Shown here one piece after another: positions 10,690 to 18,676 of a stretch of DNA of 60,702 nt. The translations under genes and the position numbers were made by a program. Position 1 is the stretch's first letter. Every line of letters starts with the position of its first letter. The stretch lies in NCBI GenBank assembly GCA_004558305.1, contig SFDG01000005.1, positions 1-60,702 on the forward strand, in the 5' to 3' direction. Origin of the DNA: Phocaeicola plebeius. Lineage in GTDB: Bacteria; Bacteroidota; Bacteroidia; Bacteroidales; Bacteroidaceae. Below the pieces are notes generated by a model. The model saw only the letters and a list, made by a program, of their open reading frames with translations. It ran no database searches and was not told where the DNA came from.

Positions 10690-12334
10690 TCAGGTGGGAC
10701 AGTCCTTCTTTCTTGTTGCCCTGCTGCACCTGGCAATATCCCAGCATACGATAGGCTACCGCATTCTGTGCGTCCAATGACAGGGAGTGCTGGAGTGCCT
10801 GTATCGCTTCGTCCAGTTGGTTGACGCGCAGATGGACACTGCCTTTCTCCATCCACATCTCGGCATTTTCAGGTTCCAGTTCCGTGGCCCGGTTGACATC
10901 GTTGATGGCCTGCTGGTACATACGGCACTGCACTTCTACCTGTTCGCGGGTAACGAAAAAGTCGGCTGTGACCTGTCCCAGCATGGCATCGTAGAAATCA
11001 TTGTAGTCGATGACGGCTTCACGGAATTTCTTCAGTTCCGTCTTCACGCGCGCGCGCTCATATAAATAAGGTGCAGCCTCCTTGCCGTAAGGCTTGGCAT
11101 ATTGGGCCACCGCGCTGTCCATCAGTGTCGCCACTTCTTCCAGCTGGCTTCCTTCTGTCAGTTCCTTCGCCTTGGCTGCAGCATAGAAGCTGGCGGCAGT
11201 GGCCAGTTCCGAACGGTTGACTACCTCATAGGCTTCGTAGGCTTTGGGGTATTTCTGCATGGCAAAATAGATGTCGCCGGCCGTCTGCCGGTAGAGCGGT
11301 TGGTCGCTCTGGGCCATGGCCTGGGAGATTTCATCGGCCGCGCGTTCCCATCCCCAGTTGGTATAGGCAGGGGTCTCCCCTCGGTTCAGGTTGTATGTAT
11401 AAAACAGCTTGGCCAGACTGTAGTGGGCTTCATCCTTCTTGTCGGCCACTTCGAGTGACTTCTTCAGGTCATTGTCGGCCAGACTGTTGTGTGAGTCGTC
11501 GCCGAATGTCATGTAGCAGCTGGCACGTCGCTGGTAGCCTTCCGAGCTGTTGGGGAATTGGGCCAGGAAGTCGTTGAGCAAGTTCAGATAGCTGTTGTTG
11601 TCCATGGTAGCAGACTGCATATAGACATACACCAGTGCCTGAGCTTCGTCGTCGGGCAGTCCTTTGCGGATGCCGATGCCCTTCAGGGCCATATCGTTAC
11701 CCGAAAGCGCGTTGATGGTGAGGGAGGTGGCAAACTCAATGCCGATGACATAGCTTTCCTTGCTTTCCGGATCGGCGCTTTTCTGCACGAGGCCGATGAC
11801 CTGGCCGGCTGCGTTCATGACGGGACAGCTGACATTCTTGTCGGCGGTCTGCAGGTTTACGGTATAGTAGAACGAACCGTTGGCGATGGTGTCGCATCGG
11901 GCGATGCTGCCGCTCTGCACCGTGGTAGCCTTTTGGGTGGAATAGGGGAGGAGGTAGACCGTTTCGCCGGTTCCTGCTGCCTGGCCGACCGGCTGCAGGC
12001 TGGCCGCTGTCTTTTTGTCCACGGGTGTCCGGAATTTTACGACATCGTACATGTCGTTCGCACCCAGGATGCAGTCCACCGGCAGTTCCTTTCCGTCGGC
12101 GGTGACAATCACTGCCCGTTCCGCACCCCGGAAGAGGGTGTAGTCCGAAACTGCCGTACCGTTGTTGTCGATGTAGAACCCGTTGCCGGTATTCAGAATC
12201 TGGTTGTCCTTGTTGTAGGTAACGACCGAGAACACTGCTTTCCGTGCTTTTTCGGTCCATTTAGGGAGGACTTGCGCCAGCAGGGCATGTCCGCTACAGA
12301 GGGCGCAGGTCAATAAGAGAACTATTTTTTTCAT
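10583..12334 (-). CDS. Exported trypsin-fold (inactive-looking) plus TPR protein, C-terminus encoded by a repeat
   Basis: This is a 583-residue protein with a Sec signal (MKKIVLLLTCALCSGHALLAQ). Residues 25-200 look like a trypsin-like S1 domain, and from about 240 onward there are TPR helices. The triad appears lost: the motif that normally reads VTNYHVL is VSDYTLF, with Thr66 in the histidine position, and the GNSGGP region reads NVSCP, with Val168 in the serine position. It is probably a periplasmic scaffold. From GLSHLRGRPMC onward the last 35 or so residues are rich in Gly, Pro and His and are encoded by the dispersed repeat, so the original C-terminus has been replaced. It is the last gene of the dnaN operon, 21 nt after the methyltransferase gene. 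Confidence 0.75.
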   Translation of the reverse strand: MKKIVLLLTCALCSGHALLAQVLPKWTEKARKAVFSVVTYNKDNQILNTGNGFYIDNNGTAVSDYTLFRGAERAVIVTADGKELPVDCILGANDMYDVVKFRTPVDKKTAASLQPVGQAAGTGETVYLLPYSTQKATTVQSGSIARCDTIANGSFYYTVNLQTADKNVSCPVMNAAGQVIGLVQKSADPESKESYVIGIEFATSLTINALSGNDMALKGIGIRKGLPDDEAQALVYVYMQSATMDNNSYLNLLNDFLAQFPNSSEGYQRRASCYMTFGDDSHNSLADNDLKKSLEVADKKDEAHYSLAKLFYTYNLNRGETPAYTNWGWERAADEISQAMAQSDQPLYRQTAGDIYFAMQKYPKAYEAYEVVNRSELATAASFYAAAKAKELTEGSQLEEVATLMDSAVAQYAKPYGKEAAPYLYERARVKTELKKFREAVIDYNDFYDAMLGQVTADFFVTREQVEVQCRMYQQAINDVNRATELEPENAEMWMEKGSVHLRVNQLDEAIQALQHSLSLDAQNAVAYRMLGYCQVQQGNKKEGLSHLRGRPMCLPGNIHLGIPGGHAGPPLQRHHRIVSHLV

Positions 12335-12355
12335 AAAGCTTCTGTTGAAAGAAAA

Positions 12356-13102
12356 TTATTGTTCAAAGCCACGCTGGCGCATCGCTTCGTAAATCAGGAT
12401 ACCGGCAGCCACAGACACGTTCAGCGATTCGATGGTTCCCTTCATAGGAATCTTGATCCATTCGTCGCAGAGAGCCAGGTGTTCGTAGGGCACTCCCGTG
12501 TCCTCGGCTCCCATAATGATGCAGGTAGGGTCGGTGTAGTTGCCACGGGTGTAGTCGTAGTCGCCGTCTTCTGTGGCCGCTACCATCTTGAACCCGCTGT
12601 CTTTCAGGAATTGGATGGTCTTGGTGATATTGGCTTCGCGGCAGACGGGAATCTTGTGGAGGGCACCGGCAGAGGTCTTGATGGCATCGGCATTCACGCT
12701 CACACTGTTCTTCGACGGAATCAGGATGGCATCCACGCCGGCACATTCACAGGTGCGGGCGATGGCTCCGAAGTTGCGCACATCAGTCAGTCCGTCCAGC
12801 AGGACCAGCAGCGGGTTCTTCCCTTCTTCGAACAGGAAGGGGACAATGTCTTCCGTGCGCTGGTAGGCGATGGGCGAGATGAAGGCGACCACTCCCTGGT
12901 GGTTTTTCTTGGTGATGCGGTTGATGCGTTCCACCGGAACACGCTGCACCGGAATGAAGGTATCCTTCAGGACGGCAAACAGCTCTTTCGAAAGGTCGCT
13001 CTGGATGTCTTTCTTCACCAGTACCTTGTCGATTTCCTTTCCGGCCTGGATGGCTTCGATAACGGCTCTCACGCCGAAAATCATTTCGTTCTTTTCTGTC
13101 AT
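12356..13102 (-). CDS. rlmB: TrmH/SpoU-family 23S rRNA 2'-O-methyltransferase (RlmB-like)
   Basis: This 248-residue SPOUT-fold enzyme methylates a ribose 2'-OH using S-adenosylmethionine. RlmB in E. coli targets G2251 of 23S rRNA. An N-terminal substrate-binding domain (FGVRAVIEAIQAG, residues 9-21) is followed by the three SpoU motifs: DVRNFGAIARTCECAG, IMGAEDTGV and IPMKGTIESLNVSVAAGI. The length fits RlmB. It lies 27 nt after recN in the same direction. The exact RNA target is assigned by family resemblance only. Confidence 0.9.
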   Translation of the reverse strand: MTEKNEMIFGVRAVIEAIQAGKEIDKVLVKKDIQSDLSKELFAVLKDTFIPVQRVPVERINRITKKNHQGVVAFISPIAYQRTEDIVPFLFEEGKNPLLVLLDGLTDVRNFGAIARTCECAGVDAILIPSKNSVSVNADAIKTSAGALHKIPVCREANITKTIQFLKDSGFKMVAATEDGDYDYTRGNYTDPTCIIMGAEDTGVPYEHLALCDEWIKIPMKGTIESLNVSVAAGILIYEAMRQRGFEQ

Positions 13103-13129
13103 ATCGTTCTTGGTTCTTGATGTTTCTGG

Positions 13130-14797
13130 TTAGTGGTTCGTGCCCAGCAAGGCACGGGCATTGTTCAGGGCCGCTTCTGTCAGGGTGGCTCCGCTCAGCA
13201 TGTGCGCGATTTCTTCTACCCGTTCGTCGGTGGTCAGCCGCCGGATGTGGCTGTCGGTTCCCGTTTCGGTGTCTTCCTTGTACACTTTGTAGTGGGTCGT
13301 TCCTCTGGCGGCAATCTGTGGCAGGTGGGTGATGCTGATGACCTGGCGGTTGTGCTGTCCCATGTCCTGCATGATGAGGGCCATCTTTTCCGCAATTGAC
13401 CCGGACACGCCGGTGTCTATTTCATCGAAGATGATGGTCGGCAGTTTCACGGCTCCGGCAATCATAGCTTTCAGGGACAGCATGACGCGGGCAATTTCGC
13501 CGCCTGATGCAATGGAAGCCACGTTCTGCAGGGTGCCGTTCTTATTGGCCGAGAACAGGAAGTTCACACTGTCCATGCCGTTGGCATCGGGTTCCTTGCG
13601 GGAGGTCAGCTCGACGGCAAACCGTACGTTGGGCATTCCTAACGGTACGAGCAGGGTCTTCATCTGCTCCTCGATGTGGCGGGCAGAGCGGGAACGGGTC
13701 TGTGTCAGTCCGGCGGCCTGTCGCAGGACTTCCTGCAGCAGTGCCTCCTTCTGTCGTTCCAGCCGGGTGATGTGCTCGTCGGACGAAGTGATGGCTTCCA
13801 GTTGGTGGCGGTAGTCATCAGCCAGGGACAGCAGCTCCTCGACGGTCTGTACGCGGTGCTTCTGCTGGAGATTATAGATTAGGTTCAGCCGTTCGTTGAC
13901 AAAGTCCAGGCGGGCCGGGTTGAACTCGATGGCTTCTTGCGCGTTGGTGATGTCATGGGCGATGTCTTTCAGTTCGATGTAGCAACTGTTGAGCCGTTCC
14001 ATCCAGTCCTGTGCAGGGGCGAAGACCGCCGCAATGGACTGCAGGGCCTGCAGGCACTCCTTGCTCTGGGCCAGGGTGCCTCCTTCGTCGTTATAGATGA
14101 TCTGCTCCGCCTTGTACAGGCTGGCCTTGATGTCCTCTGCATGGCTCAGCGTGTCGGCTTCCTGTTCCAGAGCCGCCTGTTCGCCTTCGGCCAGGTGCGC
14201 TTCGTCCAGTTGTTCCAGCTGGAAGCGCAGGTAGTCTTCGTCCTGCCGGCTCTTTTCTGCCCGGGTGATGAAGTCGGCCAGTTCGTGGCTCACTCTCCGG
14301 TATTCGCGGTACACTTGCTGGTAGTCGGCCAGTTGCCGCTCATCCTGTGCCAGCAGGTCGAGGATGTTCAGCTGGAACCCCTCTTTGTTCAGCAGCAGGT
14401 TCTGGTGCTGGCTGTGCACATCGATAAGCTTTTCGCCCACCAGCTTCATCTGGCTCAGTGGGGCAGGGGTGTCATTGATAAAGGCACGGCTTTTTCCGTT
14501 GGCCGACACTTCGCGGCGCAACAGGCATTCTTCAGGGTCGAATTCGATGTCGTTCTCCTCGAAAAACTCCTGCATGTGGTAGTTGGCGATGTGGAACCGG
14601 GCCTCTACGATGCACTTGCTGGCTCCTTTCCGGATGGCCTTCACATCGGCCCGCTGTCCGAGCAGCAGTCCGATGGCACCAAGGATGATGGACTTTCCGG
14701 CACCTGTCTCGCCGGTAATGACCGAAAAGCCGGACGTGAACTGGATGTCCAGCCGGTCGATGAGGGCGTAATTCTGTATGTAAAGCGACTGTAACAT
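13130..14797 (-). CDS. recN: DNA repair protein RecN
   Basis: This 555-residue SMC-like ATPase takes part in double-strand break repair and works with RecA. The Walker A motif is GETGAGKSIILGA near residue 30. Long coiled-coil arms fill roughly residues 150-360. The C-terminal half has the ABC signature ASGGEIARVMLSLK and the Walker B motif TIIFDEIDTGVSG. The length matches RecN. It is 8 nt downstream of coaBC in the operon led by dnaN. No LexA-type operator was seen nearby. Confidence 0.96.
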   Translation of the reverse strand: MLQSLYIQNYALIDRLDIQFTSGFSVITGETGAGKSIILGAIGLLLGQRADVKAIRKGASKCIVEARFHIANYHMQEFFEENDIEFDPEECLLRREVSANGKSRAFINDTPAPLSQMKLVGEKLIDVHSQHQNLLLNKEGFQLNILDLLAQDERQLADYQQVYREYRRVSHELADFITRAEKSRQDEDYLRFQLEQLDEAHLAEGEQAALEQEADTLSHAEDIKASLYKAEQIIYNDEGGTLAQSKECLQALQSIAAVFAPAQDWMERLNSCYIELKDIAHDITNAQEAIEFNPARLDFVNERLNLIYNLQQKHRVQTVEELLSLADDYRHQLEAITSSDEHITRLERQKEALLQEVLRQAAGLTQTRSRSARHIEEQMKTLLVPLGMPNVRFAVELTSRKEPDANGMDSVNFLFSANKNGTLQNVASIASGGEIARVMLSLKAMIAGAVKLPTIIFDEIDTGVSGSIAEKMALIMQDMGQHNRQVISITHLPQIAARGTTHYKVYKEDTETGTDSHIRRLTTDERVEEIAHMLSGATLTEAALNNARALLGTNH

Positions 14798-14805
14798 ATA
14801 GAGGG

Positions 14806-16011
14806 CTATTCAAGGATGGCTGCCAGTTTGTCTACGATGTCTTCTGCCACTTCGGCCTTGGACTTCAAGGGACAGGACATCGCCTGCTGGCGGTCGATGA
14901 GGGTAATCTTGTTGGTGTCGCAGCGGAAACCGGCTCCCGGATCGTTCAGGGAATTCAGGACGATGAAGTCGAGATTCTTCCGCTGCAGTTTGTCCTGTGC
15001 GTGGAGGACTTCATCGTTCGTTTCCAGCGCAAAGCCTACCAGCCGTTGGTGAGGCTGCTTCAGACGGCCCAGGGCAGCGGCAATGTCGTGCGTCGGTTTC
15101 AGCCGGAGGACAAGGTCGTCTTTCTCCCGCTTGATTTTCCGGTCGGCTACGGTTTCGGGGGTAAAGTCGGCCACGGCGGCACAGAGAATGCCGGCATCGG
15201 CCTGCCCGAAAGCTGCCTTCGCCGCCTGGTACATCTGTTCGGCACTCTCCACATTGATACGGCGGATACGTGGATGCACCGTCTGCAGGGTCACAGGGCC
15301 GCTGACCAGTGTCACTTCCGCTCCCCGGCGGGCACACGCTTCTGCCAGGGCATATCCCATCTTTCCCGAGGAGTAGTTGCCGATGAAGCGGACAGGGTCT
15401 ATCTTTTCATACGTAGGTCCGGCAGTAATCAGGATGTGCCGTCCGTCCAAGTCCTGCTGGCGGCTGAAAAAACGCTCCAAGACCTCGATGATGCGTTCCG
15501 GTTCTTCCATGCGGCCTTTTCCGACCAGGTGACTGGCCAGTTCCCCTTCCGCAGGTTCGATGATGTGGTTGCCGTAGGAACGGAGCAGGTCCAGGTTGCG
15601 TCGGGTGGAGGGATGGGCAAACATATCGAGGTCCATGGCCGGCGCCACGAACACGGGGGCCTTTATGGACAAATAAGTCGTGATGAGCATATTGTCGGCA
15701 ATCCCGTTTGCCATCTTGCCGATGGTGGAGGCGGTGGCGGGAGCGATGACCATGGCATCGGCCCACAGGCCCAGGTCCACATGGCTGTGCCAGCTGCCGT
15801 CGCGCTGGGCGAAGAATTCGCTGATGACCGGTTTACTGGTCAAGGCTGACAAGGTGACAGGCGTGATGAACTCCTTGCCTGCCGGGGTGATGACAATCTG
15901 TACCTCTGCTCCTTTCTTCACCAGTCCGCGGGCCAGCACCGCTGCCTTGTAGGCAGCGATACTTCCCGTAATGCCGAGTACGATTTTCTTTCCTTCTATC
16001 ATAGCGGTCAT
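14806..16011 (-). CDS. coaBC: Bifunctional phosphopantothenoylcysteine decarboxylase / synthase (CoaBC)
   Basis: This 401-residue flavoprotein carries out two steps of coenzyme A synthesis: ligation of cysteine to 4'-phosphopantothenate (CoaB half) and decarboxylation to phosphopantetheine (CoaC half). The CoaC part begins IVLGITGSIAAYKAA and keeps the active-site histidine (SHVDLGLWAD). The usual PAMN reads PAMD here (VAPAMDLDMF), and the flap before GKGRMEEP has no cysteine. The CoaB part begins ITAGPTYEKIDPVRFIGNYS and has the KIKR lysine. The ATG overlaps the stop of the exonuclease gene by 4 nt. The last CoA-related gene seen in the window is coaX at 41.4 kb. Confidence 0.95.
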   Translation of the reverse strand: MTAMIEGKKIVLGITGSIAAYKAAVLARGLVKKGAEVQIVITPAGKEFITPVTLSALTSKPVISEFFAQRDGSWHSHVDLGLWADAMVIAPATASTIGKMANGIADNMLITTYLSIKAPVFVAPAMDLDMFAHPSTRRNLDLLRSYGNHIIEPAEGELASHLVGKGRMEEPERIIEVLERFFSRQQDLDGRHILITAGPTYEKIDPVRFIGNYSSGKMGYALAEACARRGAEVTLVSGPVTLQTVHPRIRRINVESAEQMYQAAKAAFGQADAGILCAAVADFTPETVADRKIKREKDDLVLRLKPTHDIAAALGRLKQPHQRLVGFALETNDEVLHAQDKLQRKNLDFIVLNSLNDPGAGFRCDTNKITLIDRQQAMSCPLKSKAEVAEDIVDKLAAILE

Positions 16012-16784
16012 TTCAGCAGCGTGCTGCCACGCAGACGGATTTTGGTCAATACGTTCTTGGTGTTCAGGGTGAAGTCTCCGTTCAGCATCCAGCCGTAGTA
16101 GCCCGGATCGCGTTGCAGGATTTCGGCCACCGGCTGTCCCTTGTACTTGCCGAAGTTGAACACTTCCACGTTCTGCTCGTCATAGACGATGCGTCCGGCG
16201 AAATCCACGTTCCGGCTGAAGCTGGAATACTCCGACAGGAAGTTGATATCGTTGGTCAGCACATCGGGGTACCTGTCCAGCTGGGCTTTCAGCACCTCGT
16301 AGGTGGCACGGGTATCGGCCTCGGCAGTATGTGCATCCTCCAGGTTCTTGCCGCAATAGAACTTATAGGCAGCCGAGAGGGTGCGCTGTTCCATTTTGTG
16401 GAAGATGACCTGGACATCAATGAACTTGCGGCGCGTCAGGTCGATGTCAATGCCTGCCCGGAGAAATTCTTCCACGAGCACCGGCACGTCGAAGCGGTTC
16501 GAGTTGAAGCCGGCGATGTCGGCCCCTTCCAGGTCTTTGGCAATGTCCTTCGCCACTTCCTTGAAGGTGGGGCAGTCGGCCACATCTTCGTCGTGGATGC
16601 CATGGATGGCGGTAGAGGCTTCGGGAATGTGCATCCCCGGATTGATACGCAGCGTCTTGGCCTCTTCGTTGCCGTTGGGATAGACCTTCAGATAGCAGAT
16701 CTCGACAATGCGGTCCGAGCTGATGTTGGTGCCGGTCGTCTCCAGATCGAAGAAGACCAGCGGATTTCTCAAATTCAGTTTCAT
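16008..16784 (-). CDS. DnaQ-like 3'-5' exonuclease with C-terminal QADR-type extension
   Basis: This 258-residue protein has a DEDDh exonuclease domain (residues 5-175) like the epsilon proofreading subunit of DNA polymerase III. The motifs are D13 and E15 in FFDLETTG, D99 in NSNRFDVPV, and H152 and D157 in AHTAEADTRA. The C-terminal part contains NFGKYKGQPVAEI and GYYGWMLNGDF, the small module often seen after exonucleases in Bacteroidetes. It lies 21 nt downstream of dnaN, so sliding clamp and exonuclease are probably made together, which fits a proofreading or repair role. Whether it is the replicative epsilon subunit cannot be settled here. Confidence 0.88.
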   Translation of the reverse strand: MKLNLRNPLVFFDLETTGTNISSDRIVEICYLKVYPNGNEEAKTLRINPGMHIPEASTAIHGIHDEDVADCPTFKEVAKDIAKDLEGADIAGFNSNRFDVPVLVEEFLRAGIDIDLTRRKFIDVQVIFHKMEQRTLSAAYKFYCGKNLEDAHTAEADTRATYEVLKAQLDRYPDVLTNDINFLSEYSSFSRNVDFAGRIVYDEQNVEVFNFGKYKGQPVAEILQRDPGYYGWMLNGDFTLNTKNVLTKIRLRGSTLLK

Positions 16785-16805
16785 GTCTGTTTTCAGCGTC
16801 TGGGT

Positions 16806-17930
16806 TTAGTCATTGAGCATCATGGGCATCAGCAGCATCAGCTGGTCTTCGTTCTCGGCCTGTTCTTCGGGTACGATGACACCGGCACGCGACGGGTCGG
16901 CCAGTTCGATGATGATGTTCGTGGCCACGATATTGTTCAGGATGTCAATGAGGAAGTTTGAGTTGAACCCGATGCTCATCGGGTTGCCGTCGTACTGGCA
17001 GATGATTTTTTCCTCGGCCGATGTGGAGAAGTCGATGTCCTGGGCGGAAATGGTCATCAGGTCTTGGCTCAGGCTGAGCTTGATGAGGCTGCTGGCCTGT
17101 GAAGAGAACACGGACACACGACGCAGGGCACTGATGAAGCTGGCACGGTCGATGGTGGCACGGTGCGGGTTGTTCTGCGGGATGACCGAGTTGTAGTTCG
17201 GGAAGCGGCCTTCGATGAGGCGGCACACCATGTGGTAGTTGTCGGTCGTGAAGTTGGCATTGCGGTCGTCAAATCCGATGCGTACATCGCCTTCTTCCTT
17301 CGGCAGCAGGTTTTTCAGCATATTGGCCGGTTTCTTCGGCAGGATGAAGGCGGAGCGACCTTCGCCATGGGCACTGAAGTTCTTGCAGCGCACCAGCTTG
17401 TGTCCGTCGGAGGCTACGAAGGTCAGGTCCTCGGCCGTGATGTCGAAATAGATGCCGTTCATCACCGGATGCAGCTCGTCGTCGGCGGTGGCAAAAAGGC
17501 TCCGTGTGATGCCGCTCAGCAGGGTGGCCGTGTCGATGCTCATCTCCACGGCATTGCTGCCCAGGCTCTGGGCGACGGGATAGTCGTCAGCGTTCTGCCC
17601 CATCAGGCTGTACTTGCCGTTCATATACTGTACGGTGATTTCCAGGTTGCTGGGATTGATAGAAAAGTTCAGCGGCTGTTCGGAGATTTCCTTCAAGGCT
17701 TCCAGCAGCGTCTTCGAGTTGACGGCAAAGCGTCCGTCCTCCACCGATTCGTTCACCTCGACGGAGGTGGAAAGGGTGGTTTCGTTGTCGGATGCTGTCA
17801 TGAACAGGGTGCCGTCGCGCAGCTCCATCAGGAAACAGTCAAGAATAGGTAAGGAATTTTTAGAGTTGATGACCCGGCTGATTGCCTGCAGGCGGCTGAA
17901 CAGGGCCGAGCTTGAAACTGTAAATTTCAT
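16806..17930 (-). CDS. dnaN: DNA polymerase III sliding clamp, beta subunit
   Basis: This 374-residue protein folds as three similar domains and forms the ring that keeps DNA polymerase III on the template. Start (MKFTVSSSALFSRLQAISRV) and end (LMLLMPMMLND) both match the family, and the length is standard. It is the first gene of a six-gene minus-strand run. dnaA, gyrB and recF are not next to it, unlike in many bacteria, which is usual for Bacteroides. A promoter box lies 84 nt upstream. Confidence 0.97.
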   Translation of the reverse strand: MKFTVSSSALFSRLQAISRVINSKNSLPILDCFLMELRDGTLFMTASDNETTLSTSVEVNESVEDGRFAVNSKTLLEALKEISEQPLNFSINPSNLEITVQYMNGKYSLMGQNADDYPVAQSLGSNAVEMSIDTATLLSGITRSLFATADDELHPVMNGIYFDITAEDLTFVASDGHKLVRCKNFSAHGEGRSAFILPKKPANMLKNLLPKEEGDVRIGFDDRNANFTTDNYHMVCRLIEGRFPNYNSVIPQNNPHRATIDRASFISALRRVSVFSSQASSLIKLSLSQDLMTISAQDIDFSTSAEEKIICQYDGNPMSIGFNSNFLIDILNNIVATNIIIELADPSRAGVIVPEEQAENEDQLMLLMPMMLND

Positions 17931-18013
17931 GGTTCTATCTTTTTTATGTAGTGTATTAATTAGAATCGCTTCGTTGGCTCAAATTTCATACCTCTGAAAC
18001 TTGAATTATTTGC

Positions 18014-18021
18014 CAAAGTTA
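18014..18021 (-). promoter_or_regulatory. dnaN operon promoter, -7 box
   Basis: The minus strand reads TAACTTTG, an exact TAnnTTTG match, giving a leader of about 75 nt before dnaN. No clear -33 TTTG was found. Confidence 0.5.
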
Positions 18022-18116
18022 CGAAAAGATTGCGGATGACCCATAAAAAAGCAGGTAAAAATTAGTCGGATTCTGAAGAAAAACGTAATTTCGTAACCGA
18101 ATTTAAAATAACTGAT

Positions 18117-18509
18117 ATGGAATTACAAGGTAAAGTGATAGCCGTGCTCGAACCCAGAGGCGGCGTTTCGAGAAATGGAAACGAGTGGAAGGTACAGGAA
18201 TACGTGATTGAAACCCACGACCAGTATCCCCGCAAGATGTGTTTCGATGTATTCGGTGCTGACAAGATTCAGCAGTTCAATATCCAGATAGGGGAAGAAC
18301 TGAATGTCTCGTTCGACATTGACGCCCGCGAATGGCAAGGCCGTTGGTTCAATTCCATCCGTGCCTGGAAGGTGGAGCGGGTAGCGGCTCCGGGTATGCA
18401 GCCGGCTGCTCAGCCGATTCCTCAGCCTGGATTCCCGCCCATGAATGCGGCTCCTCAGCAGCCTGCTGACTTCGGTGGCGGCAACAGTGCAGACGACCTT
18501 CCGTTCTGA
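18117..18509 (+). CDS. DUF3127 protein, OB-fold-like with SSB-type acidic tip
   Basis: This 130-residue protein fits DUF3127, a small Bacteroidetes family. Residues 1-85 are beta-rich (MELQGKVIAVLEPRGG...ELNVSFDIDAREWQGRWFNSI), consistent with an OB fold. The next 35 are a flexible Pro/Gln/Ala/Gly linker. The last residues, ADDLPF, copy the acidic-hydrophobic tip that single-stranded DNA binding proteins use to recruit repair and replication partners. It is divergent from the dnaN operon across 186 nt. A strong terminator follows. Binding to single-stranded nucleic acid is an inference from the architecture, not shown by the sequence. Confidence 0.85.
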   Translation: MELQGKVIAVLEPRGGVSRNGNEWKVQEYVIETHDQYPRKMCFDVFGADKIQQFNIQIGEELNVSFDIDAREWQGRWFNSIRAWKVERVAAPGMQPAAQPIPQPGFPPMNAAPQQPADFGGGNSADDLPF

Positions 18510-18529
18510 TTCGGACAGGCAGGCGTGAG

Positions 18530-18589
18530 AAAACCGACGGAGGAAAGTGTGTAAGAATGGTCTATACACATTTTCCTCCGTCGGTTTTT
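18530..18589 (+). terminator. Strong terminator after the DUF3127 gene
   Basis: The arms AAAACCGACGGAGGAAA and TTTCCTCCGTCGGTTTT are complementary, extended by GTGTGTA/TACACA with minor mismatch, and end in a T run. The A run at the other end makes it usable from both strands. Confidence 0.9.
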
Positions 18590-18648
18590 GGATGCTTATC
18601 GCATTGTCATGCTGCTTGAAAATGACACGATCAGGCGACAGCAAGCAG

Positions 18649-18671
18649 GAGGGAGTCGGACAGACTCCCTC
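18649..18671 (-). terminator. Hairpin just after the rho stop codon
   Basis: A perfect 9-nt stem (GAGGGAGTC/GACTCCCTC) with a 5-nt loop lies 5 nt beyond the rho stop. No T run follows on the minus strand, so it may only protect the 3' end. Confidence 0.5.
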
Positions 18672-18676
18672 AGCTA

